Shown piece by piece: positions 36,450 through 45,232 of a stretch of DNA of 64,000 bases. Where the stretch lies: assembly GCF_000023885.1 (NCBI RefSeq), contig NC_013165.1, positions 2,790,001 to 2,854,000 of the forward strand, written 5' to 3'. A model generated the notes under the pieces. That model was not told where the DNA came from and searched no databases. It was given only the letters and a program-made list of their open reading frames with translations. The translations under genes were made by a program, and so were the position numbers. The stretch comes from Slackia heliotrinireducens DSM 20476. GTDB taxonomy: Bacteria > Actinomycetota > Coriobacteriia > Coriobacteriales > Eggerthellaceae. Every line of letters begins with the position of its first letter. Position 1 is the first letter of the stretch.

Positions 36450-37376
36450 CTAAAGGGAACCCTTCCTCCCGATGCGGTTCACGGCCGATGCGTCAATCTG
36501 CTCGATCGCGTAATCCAAATCGTCCAGCATCTCCTGGGTGTCAGGCCCCAGATACCCCACAAGCGGCACCACGTCCAACGGATGTGCCGCCCAGAACTCG
36601 CAGCCAGGAAGATTCAGACAGGAGATGAGTTCCTTTTCCTCCTGCAGGGTCTCCGTCTCATCGGCCAGCTCGAAGGCGCCGCGTTCGATGTCATCGTTCA
36701 GCTTGGTCCCCTCGTAGGCGGTCAGCGTGGTCATCAGAATCTTATGGGGCTTCGATGCGTTTTCCAGCTGCGCCGTGGCCCGCGCGTTCTCGATGCCGCG
36801 ACCCCGCCCCGCCGCGCCCAGCATCAGCAGGTCGCAATGGCGAATTCCCGCCCTGCCCAAGCGCTCGCACTGCTCCAAGGTCTGCTGGGCCGAATAGCCT
36901 TTGTCGTAATAGGAAAGGACATCGTCCAGTCCCGTTTCCACACCTATATATAAGTCGTTCACGCCGGCGTCTTTCAGGGCGCGCAGGTCCTCGTCGCTCT
37001 TCCGTTCGATGTTGTCCGTGCGAGCGTACATGGTGAACACGGTTGCGTTGGGGAGGTAACGTTTGGCCAGATCGATGCGCTCGAGCAGCCTGTGCGCCGG
37101 CAGAGCGAAGGGATCGGCGCCCACGAAGTAGACCCGTTTGACCCGTTCGCAGTTGATGCCGCGGGAGCGGTAGCCCACACCCAGCCCAGCCGTTTCGGCC
37201 GCAGCCTTCGTGCGGGCCAGGAAGTCCTCTACCTCCTCGAGCGGCAGCATGCGGAACGGTATGTTGTGGAACATGCTGCAGAACGTGCAGGTGTTGTGCG
37301 TGCAGCCCTCCGTTATGGGAAGCAGGAAAGAATTCGCCTCGATGGGCGGACGGTAGACGGTTCCTTTGTATGCCAC
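36450..37376 (-). CDS. Radical SAM protein (CX4CX2C variant), copy B
   Basis: 308 aa. The cluster motif is G-C-T-H-N-T-C-T-F-C, with CX4CX2C spacing as in copy A at 20575. The barrel motif G-V-E-T-G-L-D-D-V-L and D-L-L-M-L-G-A-A-G-R-G-R-G-I-E-N-A-R-A are also shared with copy A (G-A-G-R-G-L-E-N-A-R-A). A GTG start at 37376 fits the AAGGGG site. The substrate is unknown. Confidence 0.82.
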   Translation of the reverse strand: MAYKGTVYRPPIEANSFLLPITEGCTHNTCTFCSMFHNIPFRMLPLEEVEDFLARTKAAAETAGLGVGYRSRGINCERVKRVYFVGADPFALPAHRLLERIDLAKRYLPNATVFTMYARTDNIERKSDEDLRALKDAGVNDLYIGVETGLDDVLSYYDKGYSAQQTLEQCERLGRAGIRHCDLLMLGAAGRGRGIENARATAQLENASKPHKILMTTLTAYEGTKLNDDIERGAFELADETETLQEEKELISCLNLPGCEFWAAHPLDVVPLVGYLGPDTQEMLDDLDYAIEQIDASAVNRIGRKGSL

Positions 37377-37535
37377 GGCAGCCCCTTCTTTCAGGACATT
37401 CCCCCAATAATGCCAACGTCCAAGGAAAACCCGAGGTCGACCTCGATCGTAGAGCATTAGTATACCCCCGCTACCCTGGTGACAAGGGTGAACAGCGATG
37501 CAAAACACGTGGCGGACGATGTCAGGAGGCCGACC

Positions 37536-38210
37536 ATGAATGAAAACGGCGCAACCAGCAACGCGTTGGAGCGAACCGACCAGAACGACGAAGCGGCTTT
37601 CCTCCGCGAGTACAAGAAGAAAGAGTATCCAAAGCCGTCGTTAACGGTTGATATAGCCGTGTTTCGCCTGGTACATGGCGAATACGAAATACTCCTGGTC
37701 CGGCGCGGGAATCACCCTTTCAAGGGTTCCTGGGCGCTGCCCGGGGGATTCGTGGACCCTTCGGAAGACGTGCCTGATGCAGCACGTCGCGAGCTGTTTG
37801 AGGAAACGGGGTTGGAAAACACCCCTGTCGAATTGTTCGGCGTTTACGGAGCGCCCGGACGCGACCCCCGCGGGTGGACTGTGTCGGCCGGCTTCTGCGC
37901 TTTTGTGGAAGATTCCGCAGACGCGCAAGCGGGCGACGACGCAGCCGATGCCCGGTGGTGCGCGCTGTGCGCGATTCCAGCGGCGAGAACGCAGCAAGAG
38001 GACGTTTTGACGCAAGCAGGCGCGTCGGGCGGCTTTGCCGAGCTCAAGGTAATGTGCGGCGAAGACGAACCGCTCTTCGTACGCTACGAAATCATACCTG
38101 GTGCCTTCGGAGCTTCCCGGGCACACGTGACAGAAGCCGGCGGCTTCGCCTTCGACCACGCACAGCTGCTGGCAGACGCCTATCTCCAAGTAGTCGAGAG
38201 TGGATGCTAA
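37536..38210 (+). CDS. Nudix hydrolase
   Basis: 224 aa with a canonical Nudix box G-x5-E-x7-R-E-L-x-E-E-x-G-L (G-G-F-V-D-P-S-E-D ... E-E-T-G-L). The long C-terminal part and N-terminal S-L-T-V-D-I-A-V-F match the ADP-ribose/regulator-like NrtR-type group, but no winged helix is evident. ATG at 37536 follows AGGAGG. The nucleotide substrate is unknown. Confidence 0.85.
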   Translation: MNENGATSNALERTDQNDEAAFLREYKKKEYPKPSLTVDIAVFRLVHGEYEILLVRRGNHPFKGSWALPGGFVDPSEDVPDAARRELFEETGLENTPVELFGVYGAPGRDPRGWTVSAGFCAFVEDSADAQAGDDAADARWCALCAIPAARTQQEDVLTQAGASGGFAELKVMCGEDEPLFVRYEIIPGAFGASRAHVTEAGGFAFDHAQLLADAYLQVVESGC

Positions 38211-38324
38211 ACGCAGAAACCGGCCCTCGCAACGGCGGATCACGCCAATCGCAGGGGCCGGCCATGTGCCCGTCGCCTCGCCCACCCCTCCTTTGAACGA
38301 TGCGACGGGAAACGTCGCGAAAAA

Positions 38325-38353
38325 GGGACAAAAGGCTCCGTCCCCGTTGTCCC
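38325..38353. repeat. 29-bp GGGAC...GTCCC repeat, copy 1
   Basis: GGGACAAAAGG...GTTGTCCC, identical to the copy at 41269-41297 and related to the two copies inside the palindrome at 39902-39991. It sits between the Nudix and alcohol dehydrogenase genes. Confidence 0.85.
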
Positions 38354-38369
38354 TCTTACGTTGTCCCTC

Positions 38370-39587
38370 TTAGAAGAGGACTTCCTCGTCGAAGTAGACG
38401 GCGTTCAGCAGACGCTCCATCAGGCCTTGGTCGATAGGCCGGGGGTTGGACGCCGTGCAGGCGTCAAGCAGCGCGTTCGCCGCAACGGAACTCAGCTTGT
38501 CCTCGAACTCGGCTTGGGTGACAATGCCCTGTCCCGCCTCGACCTTGCGGCCGCCTTCGCCGTACTCGCTGATGCAGTTCGGGATGTTCATCTCATGGTT
38601 GAATGCCAAGCAGAACTGGATAAGCGCGTCGACCTTTTCTGCACGCGTGATGCCGCCGAGGTTTATCGCGTCGGCGATTTCCGCATACCGATCGGCTGCG
38701 ACTGCGTTTCCGGCATTGTATTTGATAACCTTCGGCAAATACATCGCATTGGCGCAGCCGTGGATGATGTGCCCGCCATCGTAGACGGCGCCGGTCTTGT
38801 GCGCCATAGAGTGAACGATGCCCAGCAAACCGCTGGAGAACGCCATGCCGGCCAGGCATTGGGCATCGTGCATGGCGGCCCTCGCCGTCGGGTCGCCCTT
38901 GTAGGATTCGAGCAGGTTGCCTTGGATCATCTTGATGGCATGAAGTGCCATGGCGTCGGTATAGCAACTGCGGGCAGTCGACACGTACGCCTCAATCGCA
39001 TGGGTCAGCGCGTCCATACCCGTGAACGCCACCAGCTTCTGAGGCAGTGCGGCGACAAGCGCCGGGTCGACGATCGCAACATCGGGCGTGATCTCGAAAT
39101 CGGCCATGGGGTATTTGATGCCCTTGTGCACATCGGTGATCACGGCGAACGCCGTAACCTCGGTGCCGGTGCCGGATGTGGTGGTGATGGCGCAGAACTT
39201 CGCCTTCGTGCGCATTTCGGGCAGGCCGAACGGCGTGCACATCTGCTCGAATGTGATGTCAGGATATTCGTACTTGACCCACATGGCCTTTGCCGCATCG
39301 ATGGGCGAGCCTCCGCCTACAGCGACGATCCAATCAGGGCCGAATTCCTGCATCACCTTCGCGCCTGCAAGCACGGTTTCAACGGAAGGATTGGACTCGA
39401 TGCCTTCGATGAGCCTGGTTTCGAAGCCCGCTTCAGCAAGATTGGCTTCGATAGTGTCGAGGTGCCCGTGCCTTTTGATGGAGCCGCCGCCTATGCAGAT
39501 GACGGCCTTCTTGCCCTTCAGTCCCTTCAGGGCGTCGAGGGCGCCTTCGCCATGGTAAACGAACCGCGGATTGATATATTGTTTCAT
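38370..39587 (-). CDS. Iron-containing alcohol dehydrogenase
   Basis: A 405-aa group III alcohol dehydrogenase with G-G-G-S-P-I-D-A-A-K NAD motif, T-T-S-G-T-G-T-E-V-T, and metal-ligand contexts G-M-D-A-L-T-H-A-I-E-A-Y and H-S-M-A-H-K ... H-G. ATG at 39587 follows AGGAGA. It probably reduces an aldehyde during fermentation; substrate unknown. Confidence 0.92.
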   Translation of the reverse strand: MKQYINPRFVYHGEGALDALKGLKGKKAVICIGGGSIKRHGHLDTIEANLAEAGFETRLIEGIESNPSVETVLAGAKVMQEFGPDWIVAVGGGSPIDAAKAMWVKYEYPDITFEQMCTPFGLPEMRTKAKFCAITTTSGTGTEVTAFAVITDVHKGIKYPMADFEITPDVAIVDPALVAALPQKLVAFTGMDALTHAIEAYVSTARSCYTDAMALHAIKMIQGNLLESYKGDPTARAAMHDAQCLAGMAFSSGLLGIVHSMAHKTGAVYDGGHIIHGCANAMYLPKVIKYNAGNAVAADRYAEIADAINLGGITRAEKVDALIQFCLAFNHEMNIPNCISEYGEGGRKVEAGQGIVTQAEFEDKLSSVAANALLDACTASNPRPIDQGLMERLLNAVYFDEEVLF

Positions 39588-39901
39588 TTGTTAGTCTCCT
39601 CTAATTTATAGTTGCATACACTTGTCATTGGACCCTGCGTACGATTCGGGCATCAACGCTCCCCCGCAGGCCATCGGTCGGCTTGCACTCGTCGAAGCAC
39701 CTTGCAGCTGCATGCACGCACTCTCTAGAGGATGGTTCGAGCATATTCCCTCACCACCTACATAGCCCGTTAGTACTGCTCAGCGGCGTCCTAATCATGT
39801 CGAGCGGTGCAGAAACCGCAGGTGATGTGGGTATATTGTTTGTAAACTTGCGACCGCTGCGCTGCGGTGGCGGCATGGTATCGTTGCAGCCAGACACGGC
39901 G
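39588..39901. other. Intergenic region between divergent genes
   Basis: No gene recognised; contains the promoter regions of the alcohol dehydrogenase (minus) and acetyltransferase (plus) and leads into the 90-bp palindrome. Confidence 0.4.
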
Positions 39902-39991
39902 GGGCGGGACGACGGGGACGGAGGTTATTGTCCCTTCGTTGACGCATGCGTCAACGAAGGGACAATAACCTCCGTCCCCGTCGTCCCGCCC
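39902..39991. repeat. Perfect 90-bp palindrome built from two 29-bp repeats
   Basis: Every base of 39902-39946 pairs with 39947-39991. Each arm contains one GGGAC...GTCCC unit (39906-39934 and 39959-39987); the centre is GACGCATGCGTC. It ends 33 bp before the Eis-like gene. In RNA it would form a 45-bp stem, in DNA a cruciform. Confidence 0.97.
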
Positions 39992-40024
39992 GGTCAAGAG
40001 TCGAATGAGATCAGGAGCTGTACT

Positions 40025-41236
40025 ATGACCATCCTTGTACGGAAGCTGGAAACCGAAGCCGAACGGCTTCAAGCGGAGCATCTCATTGCCACGGCGTTTT
40101 TGCATGACCAGGACGAATCCGAGGCGAAGCAGAACGCCGAGCACCCCATGGGAGACGTATGGGGCGCCTTCGACGAATCTGCCCGCATGACCTCGGCCGC
40201 CACGACGATCCAGCATCGCATGACCTTTGACGGCGGCATCGTCGACTGCACGGAGCTCCACATGATAGGCACCCTGCCTGAAGCCCGGGGCGGCGGCGCA
40301 GCTCGCACGATGATGAACGCCATGCTGCGGGAATATCGTTCCGCCGGGCACATGTTCGCCCTGCTCATCCCCTTCTCGTTCGCGTTCTATAGGAAATTCG
40401 GCTTCGAATCTGCATCGGAGATGCTGGTGCAGAAGGCAGGCATCGACCAGTTTTCAGGGTTCCAGCAGGAACTTACGGCGAAGCGCGTCGAACGTCAGGA
40501 GGATGCTGACGCGGCCCGCAAGGTGTACGAGGCCTTCGCCCTTCGCTACAATCTCGCGAATCTGAAATCGCCGCGGGATTGGGAGCTCCGCGGCAACGGC
40601 GAAGTCGGCGAGCGCAGCTGGGACCACCGCGACAAGACCCACTACAGTTACCTGTTCCTGGACGAGGACGGAACGGCCCAGGCGTACTTCACCTTCGTCT
40701 ACGTCGTCGGCCCCGAAACCCCCTGGACAGGAACATTGGCCGTGACCGAGCTGGCCTTCGCCACGCCCGACGCGCTGCACAGCGTGTTCGGATTCATATA
40801 CGGCATGCGCGCCAAGGCTACCGGCGTCAGTATGGAACTGCCAGTTGACCTGGACCTAAGTGTATTCCTTCCCGAATGCGGCAACGTCGAGCGCAGTCTG
40901 GACGGCCACGTGATGGCCCGCGTGCTGGACGTCGAACGGGTGCTGCGCGCCATGCGCCATCCCGAAGGCGCCGGCGCATATCGCATCCGTGTGGAAGACG
41001 CCGTGCTGGAAGAAAACACCGGAACGTACGCGGTGCGGTTCGCCGACGGCAAGGCGACCGACGTTTTCAAGACCGATGAGGCCGCCGACCTGGAGGTGAC
41101 GGTGGAAACCTTCTGCCAGCTGGCGGTGGGGCGCATCGATCTTAACGCAGCCCCATACCGGCCGAACGCAAAGCTGAACTCCAACGCCGACCTATTGAAA
41201 CGCGTCTTCGTCAGGAAGCCAATGTATCTGCGGTAG
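40025..41236 (+). CDS. Eis-like GNAT acetyltransferase
   Basis: 403 aa. The N-terminal GNAT domain has the acetyl-CoA loop E-A-R-G-G-G-A-A-R-T-M. A second degenerate GNAT and a C-terminal SCP2-like domain follow, as in the Eis family that N-acetylates amines and some aminoglycosides. ATG at 40025 follows AGGAG. The natural substrate is unknown. Confidence 0.82.
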   Translation: MTILVRKLETEAERLQAEHLIATAFLHDQDESEAKQNAEHPMGDVWGAFDESARMTSAATTIQHRMTFDGGIVDCTELHMIGTLPEARGGGAARTMMNAMLREYRSAGHMFALLIPFSFAFYRKFGFESASEMLVQKAGIDQFSGFQQELTAKRVERQEDADAARKVYEAFALRYNLANLKSPRDWELRGNGEVGERSWDHRDKTHYSYLFLDEDGTAQAYFTFVYVVGPETPWTGTLAVTELAFATPDALHSVFGFIYGMRAKATGVSMELPVDLDLSVFLPECGNVERSLDGHVMARVLDVERVLRAMRHPEGAGAYRIRVEDAVLEENTGTYAVRFADGKATDVFKTDEAADLEVTVETFCQLAVGRIDLNAAPYRPNAKLNSNADLLKRVFVRKPMYLR

Positions 41237-41268
41237 CCCGTAGAGCCGCCGAGGTTCAGGTGCCCCGC

Positions 41269-41297
41269 GGGACAAAAGGCTCCGTCCCCGTTGTCCC
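41269..41297. repeat. 29-bp GGGAC...GTCCC repeat, copy 4
   Basis: Identical to 38325-38353. It abuts and truncates an alpha/beta-hydrolase-like gene remnant on the minus strand. Confidence 0.85.
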
Positions 41298-41509
41298 GCG
41301 TAGACGAAGTCGAATCCGCCGGAATTCAGGGCCTCGCCGAAGGTGACGTAGAAGCGGTTGGAGTAGAAGTTCCCGTGGATGCCGGTGATGGCGATCAGCA
41401 CCGTATCCGCCGGTTCGGCCGTGTCGCAGAACAGCACGCCGTCGAGCTGCGGGCCGCGCTTCGTGCGCACCTTGAGCGCAAAGCGGGATCCTTTCTTGTC
41501 CAGCGCCAT
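41298..41509 (-). pseudogene. Truncated alpha/beta-hydrolase-like gene
   Basis: From ATG 41509 about 70 codons resemble the start of an alpha/beta hydrolase (T-V-L-I-A-I-T-G-I-H-G-N-F-Y-S-N). The frame then runs into the 29-bp repeat and stops; the Ser-Asp-His catalytic part is missing. Confidence 0.6.
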
Positions 41510-41516
41510 GGCCTAC

Positions 41517-41645
41517 CTCCTGATCCTGCAACGGTGTTCCGACGTGGAGTAGCAGGCGTTGCACGACACGCATCCCGAGTCGTCGCATTCGCCCGATTCC
41601 AGCTTGTGGGGAAACTCCGGGTCGAACAGCAGCGGTCCTTGGCCC
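41517..41645 (-). pseudogene. 3' remnant of a flavin oxidoreductase-like gene
   Basis: A short minus-strand frame reads L-L-F-D-P-E-F-P-H-K-L-E and then C-D-D-S-G-C-V-S-C-N-A-C-Y before a stop, resembling the C-terminus of Old Yellow Enzyme-like NADH:flavin oxidoreductases. All upstream sequence is replaced by the HxlR fragment. Confidence 0.45.
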
Positions 41646-41667
41646 CATCCTGCATGCGCTGGACATC

Positions 41668-41949
41668 GTGGGGCAGAAATGGAAGCTTCCCATCCTGTGG
41701 TATCTGCACGAGGCCGAGGCCACGCGCTACAACGAGCTGAAGCGCCGCATGCCGGGCATCACGAACACCATGCTCACCAAGTCGCTACGCGAGCTTGAGA
41801 AGTCGGGCCTTGTGGTCCGCCGCAGCTACGGCACGGTGCCGCCGAAAGTGGATTATTCCCTAATCGAAACCGGCCAGGCGCTGCTCCCCACCCTCAACGA
41901 GCTTTACAAGTGGGGCGAAGCGCACATGCACGGCGGCGTGAGCGCCTAA
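41668..41949 (+). pseudogene. HxlR-family regulator lacking its N-terminus
   Basis: 93 codons with the HxlR core G-Q-K-W-K-L-P-I-L-W-Y-L and M-P-G-I-T-N-T-M-L-T. The usual N-terminal C-P-x-x3-L-x2-L-x-G-K-W-K lead-in with its conserved cysteine is missing, and only a GTG in the middle of the helix is available as start. It is probably a 5'-truncated gene abutting the oxidoreductase remnant. Confidence 0.6.
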
Positions 41950-42014
41950 GCCGCCGCCAGACGGCTTGTGCGCCCGCGGCCATGCGGACGGATATGACGG
42001 AGGCAACCCGGCAG

Positions 42015-42404
42015 TTAGTCGACGCTGCCGGCAAGCACCTCGTTTTCGTGTTTGAATCCCCAACGCATGATCTCGTAGAACACGGGCAGCAGATCGCGAC
42101 CCATCTCGGTGAAGCCGTACTCGACCCGCGGCGGAATCTCGTTGAACTGCTCCCGGAAGATGAGCCCGTCGGACTCCAGCTCGCGCAGCGTGGTGGAAAG
42201 CATCGTATTCGTTATGCCAGGAAGGTCCTTCTTCAGTTGGCAGAACCGTACGCGGTCATGCACGCAGAACTCGTAGAGCACCTGCGTCTTCCATTTGCCG
42301 CGCAGCATGGTTAGAAGAGGAGTCACCGGGCAGTTCCCCCGGTCGGTCAAGATGCCCTTCTTGACGTTCGCAAGATACTCCTCGTAGGACATATATTCGG
42401 CCAT
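42015..42404 (-). CDS. HxlR-family transcriptional regulator
   Basis: 129 aa, complete: redox-sensitive-type N-terminal cysteine in G-N-C-P-V-T-P-L-L, winged-helix core L-R-G-K-W-K-T-Q-V-L-Y-E and P-G-I-T-N-T-M-L-S. ATG at 42404 follows GGGGG. It is divergent from the esterase/adenylation/GNAT cluster. The intergenic region holds a GTATT-GA-AATAC palindrome (42437-42448) flanked by GTACT direct repeats (42430, 42452), a likely operator. Confidence 0.88.
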   Translation of the reverse strand: MAEYMSYEEYLANVKKGILTDRGNCPVTPLLTMLRGKWKTQVLYEFCVHDRVRFCQLKKDLPGITNTMLSTTLRELESDGLIFREQFNEIPPRVEYGFTEMGRDLLPVFYEIMRWGFKHENEVLAGSVD

Positions 42405-42531
42405 TACCCTACCCCCAATATAGATGTCCGTACTATGTATTGAAATACTGCGTACTTGATATTTAATTTGAACATAGTTTAATAAATGTACCACCAATTG
42501 CAAGCGCCGCTTTTCGGAGGAGGTAGCGACG

Positions 42532-43215
42532 TTGGTCATGAAGAAGCAATCCTTCGATGTCGAAGGCAAGACGGCGACGCTCTATCTCGGCGAATCCGAG
42601 AACAGCCCGCTGGTCGTGCTCAACACGTTTACCGGCGACGGCGCTTCGGTGGTCAAGGCCATGCGCTCCTTACAGGCTCCCGATTGCAGCCTATTGGTGG
42701 TGGGCAACCTGCGCTGGGATCACGACATGACGCCCTGGCACTGCCCTCCCCTTTCCGAGGACGACACGCCTTGCACCGGAGGGGCGAAGGATTACCTGGA
42801 GCTTCTGCTGGGACGCATCATCCCTGAGGCCCGCCAGACCATCGGCGGGTCGCCCGCCTACACGGCGATTGCCGGCTACTCGCTGGCAGGGCTTTTCGCC
42901 ATCTGGTCGATGTACCAGTGCGGCGAATTCGCACGCGTGGCCAGCATGTCGGGGTCGCTGTGGTTTCCCGACTTCGTCGAATACGCCACGGCGCGCCGAA
43001 CGGTCAGAACACCCGAGCGGCTGTATCTCTCGTTGGGAGATGAGGAGGCGCGCACGAACAACGCGCTGCTGAGCACCGTTGCCGACCGCAACGTTGCGCT
43101 GGCGAAGCATTACCGCAGGCAGGGCATCGATGTGACCTACGAGCTCAACCCAGGAGATCACTATCAGGATGCGGCGCTGCGCAGCGCCAAAGGCATCAAG
43201 GCAATCCTCGCCTAA
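42532..43215 (+). CDS. Esterase of the Fes/IroE-like alpha/beta hydrolase group
   Basis: 227 aa with nucleophile elbow G-Y-S-L-A-G and late N-P-G-D-H-Y catalytic His. Members of this fold hydrolyse siderophore or other esters. A TTG start at 42532 has ideal spacing to GGAGG; ATG at 42538 is the alternative. It heads a three-gene cluster with an adenylation domain and a GNAT enzyme. Confidence 0.78.
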   Translation: MVMKKQSFDVEGKTATLYLGESENSPLVVLNTFTGDGASVVKAMRSLQAPDCSLLVVGNLRWDHDMTPWHCPPLSEDDTPCTGGAKDYLELLLGRIIPEARQTIGGSPAYTAIAGYSLAGLFAIWSMYQCGEFARVASMSGSLWFPDFVEYATARRTVRTPERLYLSLGDEEARTNNALLSTVADRNVALAKHYRRQGIDVTYELNPGDHYQDAALRSAKGIKAILA

Positions 43216-43235
43216 GTCACGCGAGAAAGGATTTT

Positions 43236-44720
43236 ATGGAGTTACAGACAGCAGGTACCATCTATGGGATGTTCGCCGACCAGGTGGCAGCAAGACCCCA
43301 GGCAACGGCGATCATCGAGAACGACCGCACGCTCACGTTCGCAGAACTGTCCGCCATGGTGGACGACATCGCGGACGGATTCCCTTCGCAAACGCGCTCC
43401 GTCGGCATCGTGATGCGCCACTGCGCCGAAATGGTGGCGTCCATCCTCGCGGTGCTCAAATGCGGGGCGTTCTACGTACCCGCCGAGCCCAGCTTCCCCA
43501 TAGGACGCATCCACGAGATGATGGATGAAGCGGAAGTGGACTTCGTTGTGACCCAGGAGCAATACGCCGCCAAGCTTGAGGGGTACTGCAAGGTCTACTC
43601 CGACGGCCCGGCCGGCGCGGACAATCCAACCAATAACGGACGCATCTACAAGCAAGACCCCGACGCTTTGGCCTACATCCTGTTCACTTCGGGAACCACG
43701 GGCAGGCCGAAGGGCGTTTCCGTCACCAACAGCAACGTGTGCCACTACGTGCGCGCGTTCGCCCACGAGTTTCATCCGGGCCCGGGCGACGTCATGCTGC
43801 AGTACTCGGTGTGCTCGTTCGACATCTTCGTGGAGGAAGTCTTCGCCAGCCTGCTTTCCGGAGCGGCATGTGCCATCCCCACCGATGAGGACAAGGCGGA
43901 TGTGACCAGCCTGATGGCCTTCGTGGAGCGCCACGGCGTGACGATGCTTTCCGGCTTCCCGTACCTGCTTGCCGAGATGAACGGCCTGCCGAGCATCCCG
44001 GCGTCGCTGCGCCTGCTGATCAGCGGCGGCGACGTGCTTCGAGGCTACCACGTGGACAATCTGGTGGACAAGGCCGAAGTCTACAACACCTACGGCCCGT
44101 CCGAAACCACCGTGTGCGCATCGTTTTTCCGCTGTCGGGACGGCCAGCCGTTGGAGGACGGCACCTACCCCATCGGCAAGGCGGTGCAAGGGGCCCAGAT
44201 CAAAATCCTGGACGAAGACGGTTCGGAAGTGCCCGACGGCCAGGTGGGCGAGCTTTGCATTTTCGGTGGCGGCGTTTCGCGCGGCTACGCGGGCGACCAC
44301 GAGGAGGAGAACCGTGCGTTCGTGCAGCTCGCAGACGGATCTACGATGTATCGCAGCGGCGATTTGGGTTATCTGCTTAACAGCGGCGACATCGCCTTCC
44401 TGCGCCGCAAGGACACGCAGGTCATGATTTACGGCAAGCGGGTCGAGGTTATGGAAGTGGAGTCTCGTCTCCACCAAATCGAGAACGTGCAGCAGGCTGT
44501 GGTGCGAGCCTTTACGGACGAAAAGGGGCTCTCCTACATGATCGCCTACGTGGTTCCGGGAGATGACGGACTTTCGGCGTCGCAGATTCGAAGCGACCTG
44601 GCACAGAACCTGGCAGATTTCATGATTCCCGAGTTCATCGTGAAGATGGACAGCATCCCGCTTAATGCGAACGGCAAGCCTGACCTAACGAAACTTCCCG
44701 TCGTGATGAAGGTGGCGTAA
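43236..44720 (+). CDS. Stand-alone amino-acid adenylation domain protein (NRPS/DltA-like)
   Basis: 494 aa. AMP-binding motifs are all present: L-F-T-S-G-T-T-G-R-P-K-G (A3), N-T-Y-G-P-S-E-T-T (A5), Y-R-S-G-D-L-G (A7), Y-G-K-R-V-E-V-M-E-V-E (A8) and catalytic Lys in N-G-K-P-D (A10). No carrier or condensation domain is attached and none is nearby in the window. It probably activates an amino acid or aryl acid for a partner acceptor. Starts 20 bp after the esterase. Confidence 0.85.
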   Translation: MELQTAGTIYGMFADQVAARPQATAIIENDRTLTFAELSAMVDDIADGFPSQTRSVGIVMRHCAEMVASILAVLKCGAFYVPAEPSFPIGRIHEMMDEAEVDFVVTQEQYAAKLEGYCKVYSDGPAGADNPTNNGRIYKQDPDALAYILFTSGTTGRPKGVSVTNSNVCHYVRAFAHEFHPGPGDVMLQYSVCSFDIFVEEVFASLLSGAACAIPTDEDKADVTSLMAFVERHGVTMLSGFPYLLAEMNGLPSIPASLRLLISGGDVLRGYHVDNLVDKAEVYNTYGPSETTVCASFFRCRDGQPLEDGTYPIGKAVQGAQIKILDEDGSEVPDGQVGELCIFGGGVSRGYAGDHEEENRAFVQLADGSTMYRSGDLGYLLNSGDIAFLRRKDTQVMIYGKRVEVMEVESRLHQIENVQQAVVRAFTDEKGLSYMIAYVVPGDDGLSASQIRSDLAQNLADFMIPEFIVKMDSIPLNANGKPDLTKLPVVMKVA

Positions 44721-44725
44721 GGCCT

Positions 44726-45190
44726 ATGAGCATAGAGATACGCAAGGCGTCGGCAGACGATTTGAAACTTTTGACGGAATGGCGCATACGGGTGCTGCGC
44801 GAGGTGTTTTCGACACCTGACGACGCCGACATGGAGGACCTGCGCGCCGCCAACGAGGCATATTATCGCGAGCATGTTCCCGACGGAACGCACACGGCTT
44901 GCTTCGCGGTGGATACGGGAAACGGGCGCATCGTGGGCTGCGGCGGAATCTGCTATCAGCACGAAATGCCCTCGCCGGACAACCCGACCGGCACCTGCGG
45001 GTACCTCATGAACATCTTCGCGGTGCCTGAACTGCGTGGGCGGGGCATCGGCCGCAAAGTGGTCGAATTCCTGATCGCCGACGCGCGTGCCCGCGGCATC
45101 GGCAAAATCTATCTGGAAAGTTCCCAGATGGCAAAGTCGCTCTACCGGTCCATCGGCTTCGAGGACCTGCCCGACTACATGAAGCTGTAA
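44726..45190 (+). CDS. GNAT N-acetyltransferase
   Basis: 154 aa with the acetyl-CoA-binding motif R-G-R-G-I-G-R-K and C-terminal Y-R-S-I-G-F. It starts 5 bp after the adenylation gene and is very likely co-translated with it. It could acylate the product of the cluster; target unknown. Confidence 0.85.
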   Translation: MSIEIRKASADDLKLLTEWRIRVLREVFSTPDDADMEDLRAANEAYYREHVPDGTHTACFAVDTGNGRIVGCGGICYQHEMPSPDNPTGTCGYLMNIFAVPELRGRGIGRKVVEFLIADARARGIGKIYLESSQMAKSLYRSIGFEDLPDYMKL

Positions 45191-45204
45191 CAAAAAAGTC
45201 AGGA

Positions 45205-45232
45205 GCGCCGTACGCCTCTAGTACGGCGCTTC
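45205..45232. terminator. Shared hairpin between convergent genes
   Basis: GCGCCGTAC (45205-45213) / GTACGGCGC (45221-45229) lies after the GNAT stop and contains the stop codon of the opposing gene. T-runs are poor. Confidence 0.5.
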
